From DASPMP01 sp035248725 (GTDB lineage Bacteria; Gemmatimonadota; Gemmatimonadetes; Gemmatimonadales; Gemmatimonadaceae): 64,000 nucleotides of DNA. The first letter of the stretch is position 1, and every line of letters starts with the position of its first letter. The notes beneath the pieces are model-generated. The model worked only from the letters and a program-made list of their open reading frames with translations, had not been told where the DNA came from and searched no databases. Where the stretch lies: positions 1 to 64,000 of the forward strand of contig DATFHG010000111.1 in NCBI GenBank assembly GCA_035248725.1, given 5' to 3'. The translations under genes were made by a program, and so were the position numbers. Positions 1-11,395 of the stretch are shown here, one piece after another.

Positions 1-255
1 GGTGCCGCCGGCGTACACGGCCGTCTCGTTCATGATCTGAGGCGAACCGCCGTTCGCAACCTGGAACGCGCGGGCGTGTCGCGCTCCGTGGCGATGAGGC
101 TGACGGGCCATAAAACGGAGGCCGTCTACCGTAGATATGCAGTAGTGTCGCCGACCGACCTATCCGAGGGCGTCGCGAAGCTCGCGAACCTGCACGACGG
201 CGCTGCGCGTTCGACATTCGGTACTAGCACATTAGTAGCACAATCGGCGAAGTGA
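1..255 (+). CDS. Tyrosine recombinase/integrase, C-terminal fragment (cut by window edge)
   Basis: Reading frame 1 is open from the first base to TGA at 253-255 and gives 84 residues. They match the end of a phage-type integrase catalytic domain: HDLRRTA at residues 11-17 supplies the box II His and Arg, GHKT at 36-39 supplies the second His, and Tyr46 in VYRRYA lies nine residues after that His, the usual spacing of the nucleophile. The active-site half that is visible is therefore intact. The protein would cut and rejoin DNA at an attachment site. It lies 64 bp upstream of a tRNA-Leu gene, a typical setting for an integrated element, so the left edge may be the end of a genomic island. The N-terminus is outside the window. 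Confidence 0.85.
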   Translation, partial: GAAGVHGRLVHDLRRTAVRNLERAGVSRSVAMRLTGHKTEAVYRRYAVVSPTDLSEGVAKLANLHDGAARSTFGTSTLVAQSAK

Positions 256-293
256 ACACGATGCGCGACGCCGAGGCCGTCGCCGTAAACGGC

Positions 294-305
294 TATCTTT
301 ATAGT
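294..305 (+). promoter_or_regulatory. Putative -10 region of the tRNA-Leu gene
   Basis: TATCTT (294-299) runs straight into TATAGT (300-305), 14 bases before the mature tRNA 5' end. Either could serve as a -10 element. No convincing -35 hexamer lies 17 bases upstream, so this rests on the -10 match and position only. Confidence 0.35.
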
Positions 306-319
306 AGTTGCACTACCAC

Positions 320-401
320 GCGGGAGTGGCGGAACTGGCAAACGCGCAGGACTTAGGATCCTGTGCCGCAAGGCTTCCGGGTTCGAGTCCCGGCTCCCGC
401 A
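320..401 (+). tRNA. tRNA-Leu (anticodon UAG)
   Basis: The acceptor stem GCGGGAG (320-326) pairs perfectly with CTCCCGC (394-400), and A401 is the discriminator base. The anticodon arm is CAGGA (347-351), loop CTTAGGA (352-358), TCCTG (359-363), so the anticodon is TAG at 354-356, which reads CUN leucine codons. The T arm with GTTCGAGTC is at 381-389, and a long variable arm marks a class II tRNA, as expected for leucine. The 3' CCA is not encoded. Confidence 0.95.
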
Positions 402-414
402 TCACGGGAAAAGA

Positions 415-447
415 AAAACGGCGGGCACGCTTGCGTGCCCGCCGTTT
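415..447. terminator. Bidirectional intrinsic terminator between tRNA-Leu and the Bor-like gene
   Basis: A 15-bp perfect stem (416-430 with 433-447) encloses a two-base TT turn. On the minus strand it is followed by a T-rich run (TTTTTCTTTT), a good terminator for the lipoprotein genes reading leftward. On the plus strand a weaker T run follows, so it can also end tRNA transcription. Confidence 0.8.
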
Positions 448-462
448 CGTTTCGCGAGTGAC

Positions 463-750
463 TTATTGCGCGCAGGTCACGTGGACGTGCATCGGTGAAT
501 ACAGTCCCCACGTGATACCGGTCGCCAGAGCGTTCACGAAGCTCTGCTCGGTTTCCACTTTGGCCACGCCCTTCGGGCACTGGCTCTTCACGTTCATCTC
601 CGCCGGCGGCACCAGGCCCTGGATGAAGCCATGCTGCCAGGGTGCATCGACGACCGTCGACGATGGTTGTGCGTTGGACACCACGGTGATGTGGTAGCAC
701 GCGGACAGCCCGAGGCTCGCCGCTGCCAACGCGAGTGCTTTCAGTCTCAT
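463..750 (-). CDS. Bor-family lipoprotein
   Basis: A 95-residue protein with a lipoprotein signal (hydrophobic stretch ending LSAC; lipidated Cys18). The mature part resembles lambda Bor: a central glycine/hydrophobic segment, a conserved Cys, then ETEQSFVNALATGITWGLYS and a terminal TCAQ, close to Bor's ETQQTFVNGLLGFITLGIYT...CSQ. Lambda Bor is an outer-membrane lipoprotein linked to serum resistance; whether that holds here is unknown. It is the second gene of a tandem pair with the next entry and ends at the terminator at 415-447. Family assignment is by remembered motif similarity. Confidence 0.75.
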   Translation of the reverse strand: MRLKALALAAASLGLSACYHITVVSNAQPSSTVVDAPWQHGFIQGLVPPAEMNVKSQCPKGVAKVETEQSFVNALATGITWGLYSPMHVHVTCAQ

Positions 751-778
751 GAGTTTCCTCGTCGTAACAGGGTGAGTG

Positions 779-1201
779 TCAGAAGCTGAGAACCACGGGC
801 GCGTGCGTTTGCGCCGACAGCTCGGCTGCCTGCTCGATCACACGCTGCTGATCGAGCGGAGAAGCGCCGCGCGCGACGTGAATCTCACGCCAGCCGTTGT
901 TGAGCGCAGACCGCGTCGCACAGGTGATCTTCACATCACGCGGCGCGTAGATGCCGAGCGTGACGGCGGTCGCAAGCCAGTTGGGAACCGTCATCTGTGT
1001 CTCGACGGTTGCAATGCCGTTCGGGCACTGCTGCGACACGTCGATCGGCGTCGCCGGGACCAACCCGAAGATCCAGGTCGCGGTCCACGGCTTCGACACG
1101 ACCGTCGATCCAGGTGCCCTGCCCGTCTGAACGACCTGGTGGTAACACGCCGCCACGAGCAGGCAGGCGGTGCCGACCACGACTGCGCGAATGACTTTCA
1201 T
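779..1201 (-). CDS. Bor-family lipoprotein paralog with C-terminal extension
   Basis: A 140-residue protein with a signal peptide ending LVAAC (lipidated Cys19). Residues 20-95 are clearly paralogous to the downstream 95-residue protein: the same STVVxxPW, GLVP, QCPxGxAxVETQ and LGIYxPRDVKITCA blocks in the same order. It then continues for about 45 residues that the shorter copy and lambda Bor lack. Only 28 bp separate the two genes, so they are probably co-transcribed and arose by tandem duplication. Function of the extension is unknown; I see no motif in it. Confidence 0.7.
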   Translation of the reverse strand: MKVIRAVVVGTACLLVAACYHQVVQTGRAPGSTVVSKPWTATWIFGLVPATPIDVSQQCPNGIATVETQMTVPNWLATAVTLGIYAPRDVKITCATRSALNNGWREIHVARGASPLDQQRVIEQAAELSAQTHAPVVLSF

Positions 1202-1240
1202 TGGAGATTCGCCTCGCGTGGAAGAAGGGTGAGAACGACG

Positions 1241-1759
1241 CTACTTCTTCGCGCCGCCGAAAAGCAAGCCGAATGAAAGGGCGAACTGGTCGCCGCCGCC
1301 GAGCGAGACGCGCGCCTCGGTGAAGGCGTCGAGCGTGCTGAGGGGAAACTTCAGACCGCCCAGCAGGTTGATGCCGGTATCCGTGTTGGACGCAGAACCA
1401 AAGCTTCCGAGATCCACCGACGCGTGGGCGATGTTCAAACCCGCTCCGGCGTATGGGCGGAGGGTGCTACCCTGGATCTTGAACGGAACCGCGAGGCTGG
1501 GATTCAGCTCCCAGTACGAGCATCCCGAACCGCCGCCGCAATCGATGAAGTAGTAGTCGAACTGGCCGATGACGAATGCCTTCGAGAACGGCTCCGTCTT
1601 GCTCAATGTGTTCGTGAGATCGAATTCTGCGCGGGCCCCGATACCAAGGTCGCTGTCGCTACCCCAGCTCAATTGGCCGCCAAAGCGTTGCGCGTGTGCG
1701 CTGCCGCCGGCGATCGCAACCATCCCCAGTGCCAGAATCCATGTGCTCAGCTTCTTCAT
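1241..1759 (-). CDS. Small outer-membrane beta-barrel protein
   Basis: A 172-residue protein with a clear signal peptide (MKKLSTWILALGMVAIAGG, cleavage after AHA) and alternating-residue strands rich in Gly and aromatic residues, as in opacity/OmpW-like eight-stranded barrels. Segments such as YWELNPSLAVPFK and LRPYAGAGLNIAHA are typical barrel hairpins. The ATG at 1759 is preferred over an in-frame upstream start (1828) because AGGAGA lies five bases before it and the signal peptide begins there. It lies 39 bp upstream of the Bor-like pair on the same strand and is divergent from tig. Specific function unknown. Confidence 0.7.
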   Translation of the reverse strand: MKKLSTWILALGMVAIAGGSAHAQRFGGQLSWGSDSDLGIGARAEFDLTNTLSKTEPFSKAFVIGQFDYYFIDCGGGSGCSYWELNPSLAVPFKIQGSTLRPYAGAGLNIAHASVDLGSFGSASNTDTGINLLGGLKFPLSTLDAFTEARVSLGGGDQFALSFGLLFGGAKK

Positions 1760-1882
1760 CCGATCTCCTGTAAGTGGTTTGCGCCCGGGCGATTGGCCGC
1801 CCGTCAAAAGCGCGCGTCTAAATGGCAAATCCGCACGGAAAATTCAAGCGGATTCTTTCAGAACCGCGCTTTGACCGGGGGT

Positions 1883-1888
1883 TATGTT
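1883..1888 (+). promoter_or_regulatory. Putative -10 element of tig (TATGTT)
   Basis: TATGTT sits eight bases before the tig ATG at 1897, and no Shine-Dalgarno sequence lies between. The same TAnnTT element at the same distance recurs before several other starts here (see 18947-18956, 34773-34778, 47559-47587). A transcript from it would be leaderless or nearly so. No good -35 is present. Confidence 0.35.
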
Positions 1889-1896
1889 TCGGGCAA

Positions 1897-3135
1897 ATGC
1901 AGATCGACATCAAGACCAAGAAGAGCGAAGGCGTCGAACGGCTGCTCGAGGTGTCTGTTCCCGTGGAAACGGTGCAGGCCGCGGAGGAGCAGAGCGCCCG
2001 CCGCTACGCCTCGAGTGTGCGGCTTCCGGGCTTCCGACCGGGGAAGGCGCCCACGGCGCTCGTGCGCAAGCGGTTCCGGGAGGCGATTCGACAGCAGGCG
2101 CTCGAATCCCTGCTGCAGGAGGCATATCAGGAAGTCGTAAGCCGAGAGCAACTGAAGGTCGCGTCTACGCCGCACCTGCACGACGTGCGATTCGACGAGG
2201 GCAAGCCGCTGGTGTTCGAGCTGCACATCGAAGTGCGGCCCGATGTGAAGCTGAGCCGCACGCAAGGCTTCCGGGTCTCGCGGCCCTCGTCCGCGGTGAC
2301 GGACGAATCGCTGAAGGAGCAACTGGACCAGATGCGCGATCAGCGCGCCAACTGGGCGCCGGTGACCGGCAAACCGGCCGAGGGCGACATGGTCACGGTC
2401 CTCCTGGCCACCGCCGATGATACCGGTGCCCTCCCCGAAGGCCGCGAATACCGCATCGTCCTGGGCGCGGGTCAGGCCATCCCCGGCATCGAGGAGCTGA
2501 TCATGCGCCTGTCGCCTGGCGAGTCGGTCGAAGAGACCGTCCGCTGGCCTGAGGACTTCCCGGAAGAATCGCAGCGCGGCAAGAGCAAGCCGGTGCGCGT
2601 CATGCTGCAGGACGTCAAACGAAAGGCGCTCCCGGAGCTGGATGACGCATTCGCGCGCGAGGTCGGTGACTTCGAGTCGCTCGACGCGCTCACCGACGCC
2701 GTGCGCAAAGACCTGGCGTCACACGCGGAACGGGAAGCGGACGCCGGTATCCGCCAGCAGCTCATCGATCAGATCATTCAGGCCAACGCGTTCGACGTGC
2801 CGCCGAGCTGGGTGAATCAACTCATCGACGGCTACATGAAGGCGTACCAGATCCCCGACGAGGAGCGCGAACGGTTCAGCGCCGAATTCCGCCTCGTCGC
2901 CGAGCGACAGGTGCGCCGCGACATCGTGATCGACACCATCGCCGAGCAGGAAAATCTCAAGGCGGTCGAGGCCGAGGTGGACGAACGCGTCGCTGAAGTG
3001 GCCAGGAAGCGCGACGCGGATCCGGGACAGGTGTACGCGTCGCTGCAGAAGGCGGGACGGCTGCAGGAGATCGAACGCGCGATCACGGAAGAGAAGGTGT
3101 TCACGTGGTTACTCGAGCGAAACACCGTTGAATAG
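1897..3135 (+). CDS. tig: Trigger factor, ribosome-associated chaperone
   Basis: 412 residues (E. coli 432). The N-terminal ribosome-docking signature is GFRPGKAP at residues 45-52. A PPIase-type middle domain (about 145-235, with GDMVTVLL and an FxxxxxGxGxxIPG-like stretch) and a long helical C-terminal chaperone domain follow. It binds the ribosome near the exit tunnel and shields nascent chains. The start at 1897 (MQIDIKTK) is chosen because family members begin there; an upstream in-frame ATG at 1822 would add 25 residues unlike the family. It is followed 14 bp later by clpP, the conserved tig-clpP-clpX-lon order. Confidence 0.95.
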   Translation: MQIDIKTKKSEGVERLLEVSVPVETVQAAEEQSARRYASSVRLPGFRPGKAPTALVRKRFREAIRQQALESLLQEAYQEVVSREQLKVASTPHLHDVRFDEGKPLVFELHIEVRPDVKLSRTQGFRVSRPSSAVTDESLKEQLDQMRDQRANWAPVTGKPAEGDMVTVLLATADDTGALPEGREYRIVLGAGQAIPGIEELIMRLSPGESVEETVRWPEDFPEESQRGKSKPVRVMLQDVKRKALPELDDAFAREVGDFESLDALTDAVRKDLASHAEREADAGIRQQLIDQIIQANAFDVPPSWVNQLIDGYMKAYQIPDEERERFSAEFRLVAERQVRRDIVIDTIAEQENLKAVEAEVDERVAEVARKRDADPGQVYASLQKAGRLQEIERAITEEKVFTWLLERNTVE

Positions 3136-3149
3136 GTAACGACAGACTC

Positions 3150-3794
3150 ATGGCAACGATCTATCCTCCGTACGTCATTGAACGATCCAGCCGCGGCGAG
3201 CGCAGTTACGACATCTTCTCTCGCCTCCTGATGGATCGCATCGTATTTCTCGGCACGCCCGTCAATGACGACGTGTCGAACATCATCATCGCGCAGCTGC
3301 TGTTTCTCGAAGCGGACAATCCCGAGCGCGACATCTACGTGTACATCAACTCGCCGGGCGGCAGCGTGTCGGCCGGTCTCGCGATCTACGACACCATGCA
3401 GTACCTGAAGTCGCCGGTGAACACGATCTGCATGGGTCTGGCGGCGAGCATGGGCGCATTTCTGCTCACGGCGGGACGCAAGGGCAAGCGATTCGCCCTC
3501 CCCCACTCGCGCATCATGATCCACCAGCCCTCCCAGAGTGGTGGCGGCGGCAGCGCGTCGGAGATCGAGATCCAGGCGCGGGAAATCCTGTATCTCCGCT
3601 CCAAGCTCAACGAGCTGATGGCCAAGCATACCGGCCAGCCGATCGACCGGATCGAGAAGGACACGGATCGCGATCGCTTCATGTCGGCGGACGAAGCGCG
3701 CGATTACGGCATCATCGACACGGTGATCTCGAGCCGGGGCGAGATCGTCAGCGATCAGGTGATCAAGAGCCAGCAGGAGAACAGGGGGCAGTAG
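3150..3794 (+). CDS. clpP: ATP-dependent Clp protease, proteolytic subunit
   Basis: 214 residues with the complete serine-protease triad: Ser100 in GLAASMGA, His125 in MIHQPS and Asp175 in DTDRDRF. The glycine-rich loop after the His (SGGGGSAS) is one residue longer than in E. coli. ClpP forms a barrel of two heptamers that degrades proteins fed by ClpX, whose gene follows after a 143-bp gap. It has no obvious propeptide, and the N-terminus begins close to the mature start. Confidence 0.96.
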   Translation: MATIYPPYVIERSSRGERSYDIFSRLLMDRIVFLGTPVNDDVSNIIIAQLLFLEADNPERDIYVYINSPGGSVSAGLAIYDTMQYLKSPVNTICMGLAASMGAFLLTAGRKGKRFALPHSRIMIHQPSQSGGGGSASEIEIQAREILYLRSKLNELMAKHTGQPIDRIEKDTDRDRFMSADEARDYGIIDTVISSRGEIVSDQVIKSQQENRGQ

Positions 3795-3840
3795 TCACCG
3801 GTCGTTATGACCGGCGCGCCTGGATCGTCAGTTTTGTTGC

Positions 3841-3869
3841 TTGACCCCATGTGCCCCCGGCTCTTAATT
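3841..3869 (+). promoter_or_regulatory. Possible promoter before clpX
   Basis: TTGACC (3841-3846) and TTAATT (3864-3869) are separated by 17 bases in the clpP-clpX gap. The -35 is good (five of six) but the -10 is poor (three of six). It would give clpX a leader of about 60 bases. A short hairpin (CCGGTC/GACCGG, about 3799-3815) lies just after clpP and lacks a T run. Confidence 0.3.
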
Positions 3870-3937
3870 GCACGGAGCGCCGCCAGGGCGCGTGGGCACT
3901 GCCGCCCCCAGGCGGCGTCATCTGTAGACCCCCTGCC

Positions 3938-5182
<1,245 letters not shown>

Positions 5183-5183
5183 A

Positions 5184-7583
<2,400 letters not shown>

Positions 7584-7586
7584 CTC

Positions 7587-8298
<712 letters not shown>

Positions 8299-8312
8299 CG
8301 TCCCCACTCGCA

Positions 8313-9164
8313 ATGGCTCTCCTCCCGCTCCGTAAAGTCTCGGACCCGCCCGTCACCGGTTTCGCTCGCGACTGGCTCGAACAGCTGAAGTCCGAGCTCG
8401 CCGACAAGAATTGCGACCGCGCCCTGCTGTGCCGGCGCGCGCTGACGGAGCTCGTGTTTCCGCAGTACGCCGGCAACTGGGACAGCGCGGTGAATGATCC
8501 CGGCCTGCCCTACGCCACGCGGCTGGCGCTGGCGTCCACCGATCCGCGCAACGTCACGCTCGAACCCGAGTACTACTCCGAGTGCGACGACAAGCGATTT
8601 CAGGCGGTCAAGCCGCTGTTATGGCTGTGGTATTCGTTCGACCGCACCGTCGCCGGCGGACAGAACGTGTGGTTGGGAGTGATGCTCCGCCGTCTGCTGG
8701 CAGCCTACGTCTTCAAGCGCTGCGGCGAGAACTTCAAGTGCTTCCAGTTCACGGAGTTTTCCTTCGGCTACAACATGGACGTTGGGGACAACGTCGTCGT
8801 GCACCGCCACGTGCTTCTGGATGATCGTGGCGGCATCGCGCTCGGCAACAACGTGTCGATCTCGGATTACGCGAACATCTACAGCCACACGCACTCGATC
8901 GTCGAACAGAAGGACGTGACCAACGCGCGCACCACGATCGAGGACGGCGTTCGCATCACGTACCACGCCACCGTGCTCGCGGGCGTGCACGTCCACGAAC
9001 AAGGGATGGTGGGCGCGATGGCGCTCGCGACCAAGGACGTTCGCCCGTATCACGTGTACGTGGGCATTCCGGCCAAGAGCGTGCGCGTCAAGCCGAACGC
9101 TCCCGAGCTGCGCGAGCACGTGCTGAAGTCAGCGCGCGATCGCGGCGAGAACCAGGCCGGCTAG
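8313..9164 (+). CDS. Hexapeptide-repeat (left-handed beta-helix) acyltransferase
   Basis: 283 residues. The C-terminal half (about 150-265) has hexapeptide turns typical of Maa/NodL/LacA-type acetyltransferases: GDNVVVHRHVLLDD, LGNNVSISDYANIYSHTHS, with catalytic-type His residues in YSHTHS, and the ending VGIPAKSVRVK. The N-terminal 130 residues are not a standard sugar-acetyltransferase part, so the acceptor cannot be named. It would move an acyl group from acyl-CoA to a sugar or similar acceptor. The start at ATG 8313 is just beyond the repeat array; the upstream in-frame start at 8232 would translate the repeat. It converges with the next gene and shares the CTAG at 9161-9164 for both stop codons. 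Confidence 0.75.
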   Translation: MALLPLRKVSDPPVTGFARDWLEQLKSELADKNCDRALLCRRALTELVFPQYAGNWDSAVNDPGLPYATRLALASTDPRNVTLEPEYYSECDDKRFQAVKPLLWLWYSFDRTVAGGQNVWLGVMLRRLLAAYVFKRCGENFKCFQFTEFSFGYNMDVGDNVVVHRHVLLDDRGGIALGNNVSISDYANIYSHTHSIVEQKDVTNARTTIEDGVRITYHATVLAGVHVHEQGMVGAMALATKDVRPYHVYVGIPAKSVRVKPNAPELREHVLKSARDRGENQAG

Positions 9165-11338
9165 AGCACGCGCAGCACGTCGTCGAGTGGGCCGCCGTCA
9201 CCCGACGCCAGCAGCTCGACGATCTCGCCCAGCGCGGCTCGCGATCGCGGCCACGAGAAGCGACGCATGGCAGCGTCCGTCGACAGCCATTCGAACGCGT
9301 CGTGTTCGGGGCCGATCTCGACCGCCGCGGGCTCGTCCACGAACGCGGCGAACACCACGGCCGTCGTGACGACGCCGGCCGACTGCATGTAGAACGGCTG
9401 CACCGTGATGTTGTACAACCGGCTCACCGAGAGACCGCTTTCCTCGCGGACTTCACGGACGGCGGCGTGCTCGGGGCGCTCGCCCGCTTCGATGCGGCCG
9501 TGGACGGCCTCCCACGACGTCGGGCAGCGCGTGCCGGCGCCGCGGCGCAGCAGGAGCACGCGCCAGCCGTCGGGCAGCGGACGAATCACATAAACGTCGA
9601 TGGTGTGGACCTTCACCTCGATCGGAGGAGGTCCCGATTCGCGCATGGCTCCGCCGGTGTTCGTGCCCGGAGGTAGATAGGCGGTCGCCGCCCGTCCGTC
9701 CACTCGTGCGCCCGAAGGAGGTGCGGCAACGCGCAGCAGCTCCGCATCCGTCGTATGGCCGAGTCGCACGTGCTCCAGACCAGACTCCCACAACGATCGC
9801 ATGCCGGCGCGTCGCGCTGCTTCGGCCAGACGATCGGCACCCTGACCCTCCGCGACCGCTCGCTCGAAGTCCGGCGAACCGATGAGCACCTCCACGATGG
9901 CCAGGCGGCCGCGGTATCCGTCGCCTGCGCACTCGGCGCACACCGCGCGCGATGGCTCCGCAACGAGCCGATGATCGCGGCGTACGCGGCCGAGTCCGCA
10001 CCCACACAGGCGACGCACCAGACGCTGCGCCAGCACGCCCTTCACCGCCGTGGCGATCTTGTAGGGTGCGACGCCGATGTCCACGAGTCGCGTCACGGCA
10101 CTCGCCGCGTCATTCGTGTGCAGCGTGGAGAACACCATGTGGCCGGTGAGCGATGCCTGGATCGCGATCTCCGCCGTCTCACGATCGCGGATCTCGCCGA
10201 TGAGCAGCACGTCGGGATCCTGCCGCATGATGGACCGCAGCGCGGACGCGAAGGTCAGACCCGCGCGCTCGTTCACCTGGACCTGCACGATCCCCGACAG
10301 GCGATACTCGATCGGGTCCTCGACCGTGACGATGTTGAGGCCGCGCTCCTGCAATCGGCGCAGCGCCGCGTAGAGCGTGGTGGTTTTTCCAGATCCCGTC
10401 GGGCCCGTGACGAGAATCAGCCCTTCGCGCGCGTCCAGGAGCTGCTCGATGCGCGAAAGCTCATCAACAAGAAAGCCCATGCCATCGAGTGACAGAACCG
10501 CCGAGCGGCCGTCGAGGACGCGAATGACGACCTTCTCGCCATGCGACGCGGGCAGCGTCGACACGCGCAGGTCCACGGCGACGCCGTTCACGGCCACGCG
10601 CGCGCGGCCGTCCTGCGGACGCAAGCGATCGGCGATGTCCAGTCCGCAGACAATCTTCAGCCGCGACACCAGTGACGCGGCGAGACTCCGTGGCAGCGTG
10701 CGCACCGGGCGGAGCATGCCGTCGATGCGATGGCGCACGACGATGCCACGCTCCTCGGCCTCGATGTGAATGTCGCTCGCGCGCGCCGCAATCCCGTCGC
10801 CGAGGAGATCGTCCACCAGGCGCGTGATCGACGCCGCGTCGTCCAGCAGCTCGGCGGGCGGCGCGGTCTCCACGTCCGCGCTGAGATGCTGGACGTCGAC
10901 GCGGGCCACGGGTTGCTCGTCGCGATAGGTCGTGTCGAGCGCGCGCACGATGGCCGAAGGACTGGCGAGCGCGAAGCGGATGCTGCGTCCCGTGGCGAAG
11001 GCGAGGGCGCGCTCGCAGTCGAGATTCAGCGGATCGGCCGTCGCGACGTCGAGCACGCCGTCCGCGGCGCGGAGCGGCAGGACGCGAAATCGGCGCGCCC
11101 AGCGCTCGGGCAGGAGCGACCGCGCCTGCGCGGATGCGCCACGAACGTCCGCTACCGAAACGCGCAGCCGCTCGCTTGCGAGCTCGAGGAGGCGCGCATC
11201 GCTGACGAGCCCCGCATCCACGGCGGCCTGCCAGAGGGGTGTCCCGTCCGCCGAGAGCGACGCGACCGGCTCCTGGCCGAAGTACTCCACGAGCAAGGGA
11301 CGCAACCATGCCTCACCAGACCACGCGCCGTCCACCAT
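9161..11338 (-). CDS. GspE/PilB-type secretion ATPase fused to a C-terminal NUDIX hydrolase
   Basis: One uninterrupted frame of 725 residues. Residues 1-135 are an N-terminal MshEN/GspE-N-like domain. About 150-540 is the type II secretion/type IV pilus assembly ATPase, with Walker A GPTGSGKTTT near 310, the Asp box, Walker B-like DVLLIGEIRDRET, His-box TLHTNDAA, and a partial Cys cluster (CGCG...CAEC) near the end. After a 25-residue linker, residues 565-725 form a NUDIX domain. Its box runs from Gly614 with the Glu and the REVREESGL core intact, and it resembles NudB-type nucleotide pyrophosphohydrolases. An internal in-frame ATG at 9646 with GGAG close upstream could also yield a free NUDIX protein. 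ATG 11338 is preferred over a TTG at 11359. No pilin or other secretion genes are adjacent. Confidence 0.85.
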   Translation of the reverse strand: MVDGAWSGEAWLRPLLVEYFGQEPVASLSADGTPLWQAAVDAGLVSDARLLELASERLRVSVADVRGASAQARSLLPERWARRFRVLPLRAADGVLDVATADPLNLDCERALAFATGRSIRFALASPSAIVRALDTTYRDEQPVARVDVQHLSADVETAPPAELLDDAASITRLVDDLLGDGIAARASDIHIEAEERGIVVRHRIDGMLRPVRTLPRSLAASLVSRLKIVCGLDIADRLRPQDGRARVAVNGVAVDLRVSTLPASHGEKVVIRVLDGRSAVLSLDGMGFLVDELSRIEQLLDAREGLILVTGPTGSGKTTTLYAALRRLQERGLNIVTVEDPIEYRLSGIVQVQVNERAGLTFASALRSIMRQDPDVLLIGEIRDRETAEIAIQASLTGHMVFSTLHTNDAASAVTRLVDIGVAPYKIATAVKGVLAQRLVRRLCGCGLGRVRRDHRLVAEPSRAVCAECAGDGYRGRLAIVEVLIGSPDFERAVAEGQGADRLAEAARRAGMRSLWESGLEHVRLGHTTDAELLRVAAPPSGARVDGRAATAYLPPGTNTGGAMRESGPPPIEVKVHTIDVYVIRPLPDGWRVLLLRRGAGTRCPTSWEAVHGRIEAGERPEHAAVREVREESGLSVSRLYNITVQPFYMQSAGVVTTAVVFAAFVDEPAAVEIGPEHDAFEWLSTDAAMRRFSWPRSRAALGEIVELLASGDGGPLDDVLRVL

Positions 11339-11395
11339 GACACATGGTGCCGCGCGCAACCGTCGGGCGCGTCGCCAAAGCGTCGCCGCTCAGCG

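Noticed and set aside
1871..1888. TTGACC-N6-TATGTT as a sigma-70 promoter for tig
   Set aside because: The spacer is only six bases; only the TATGTT part is kept as a possible -10.
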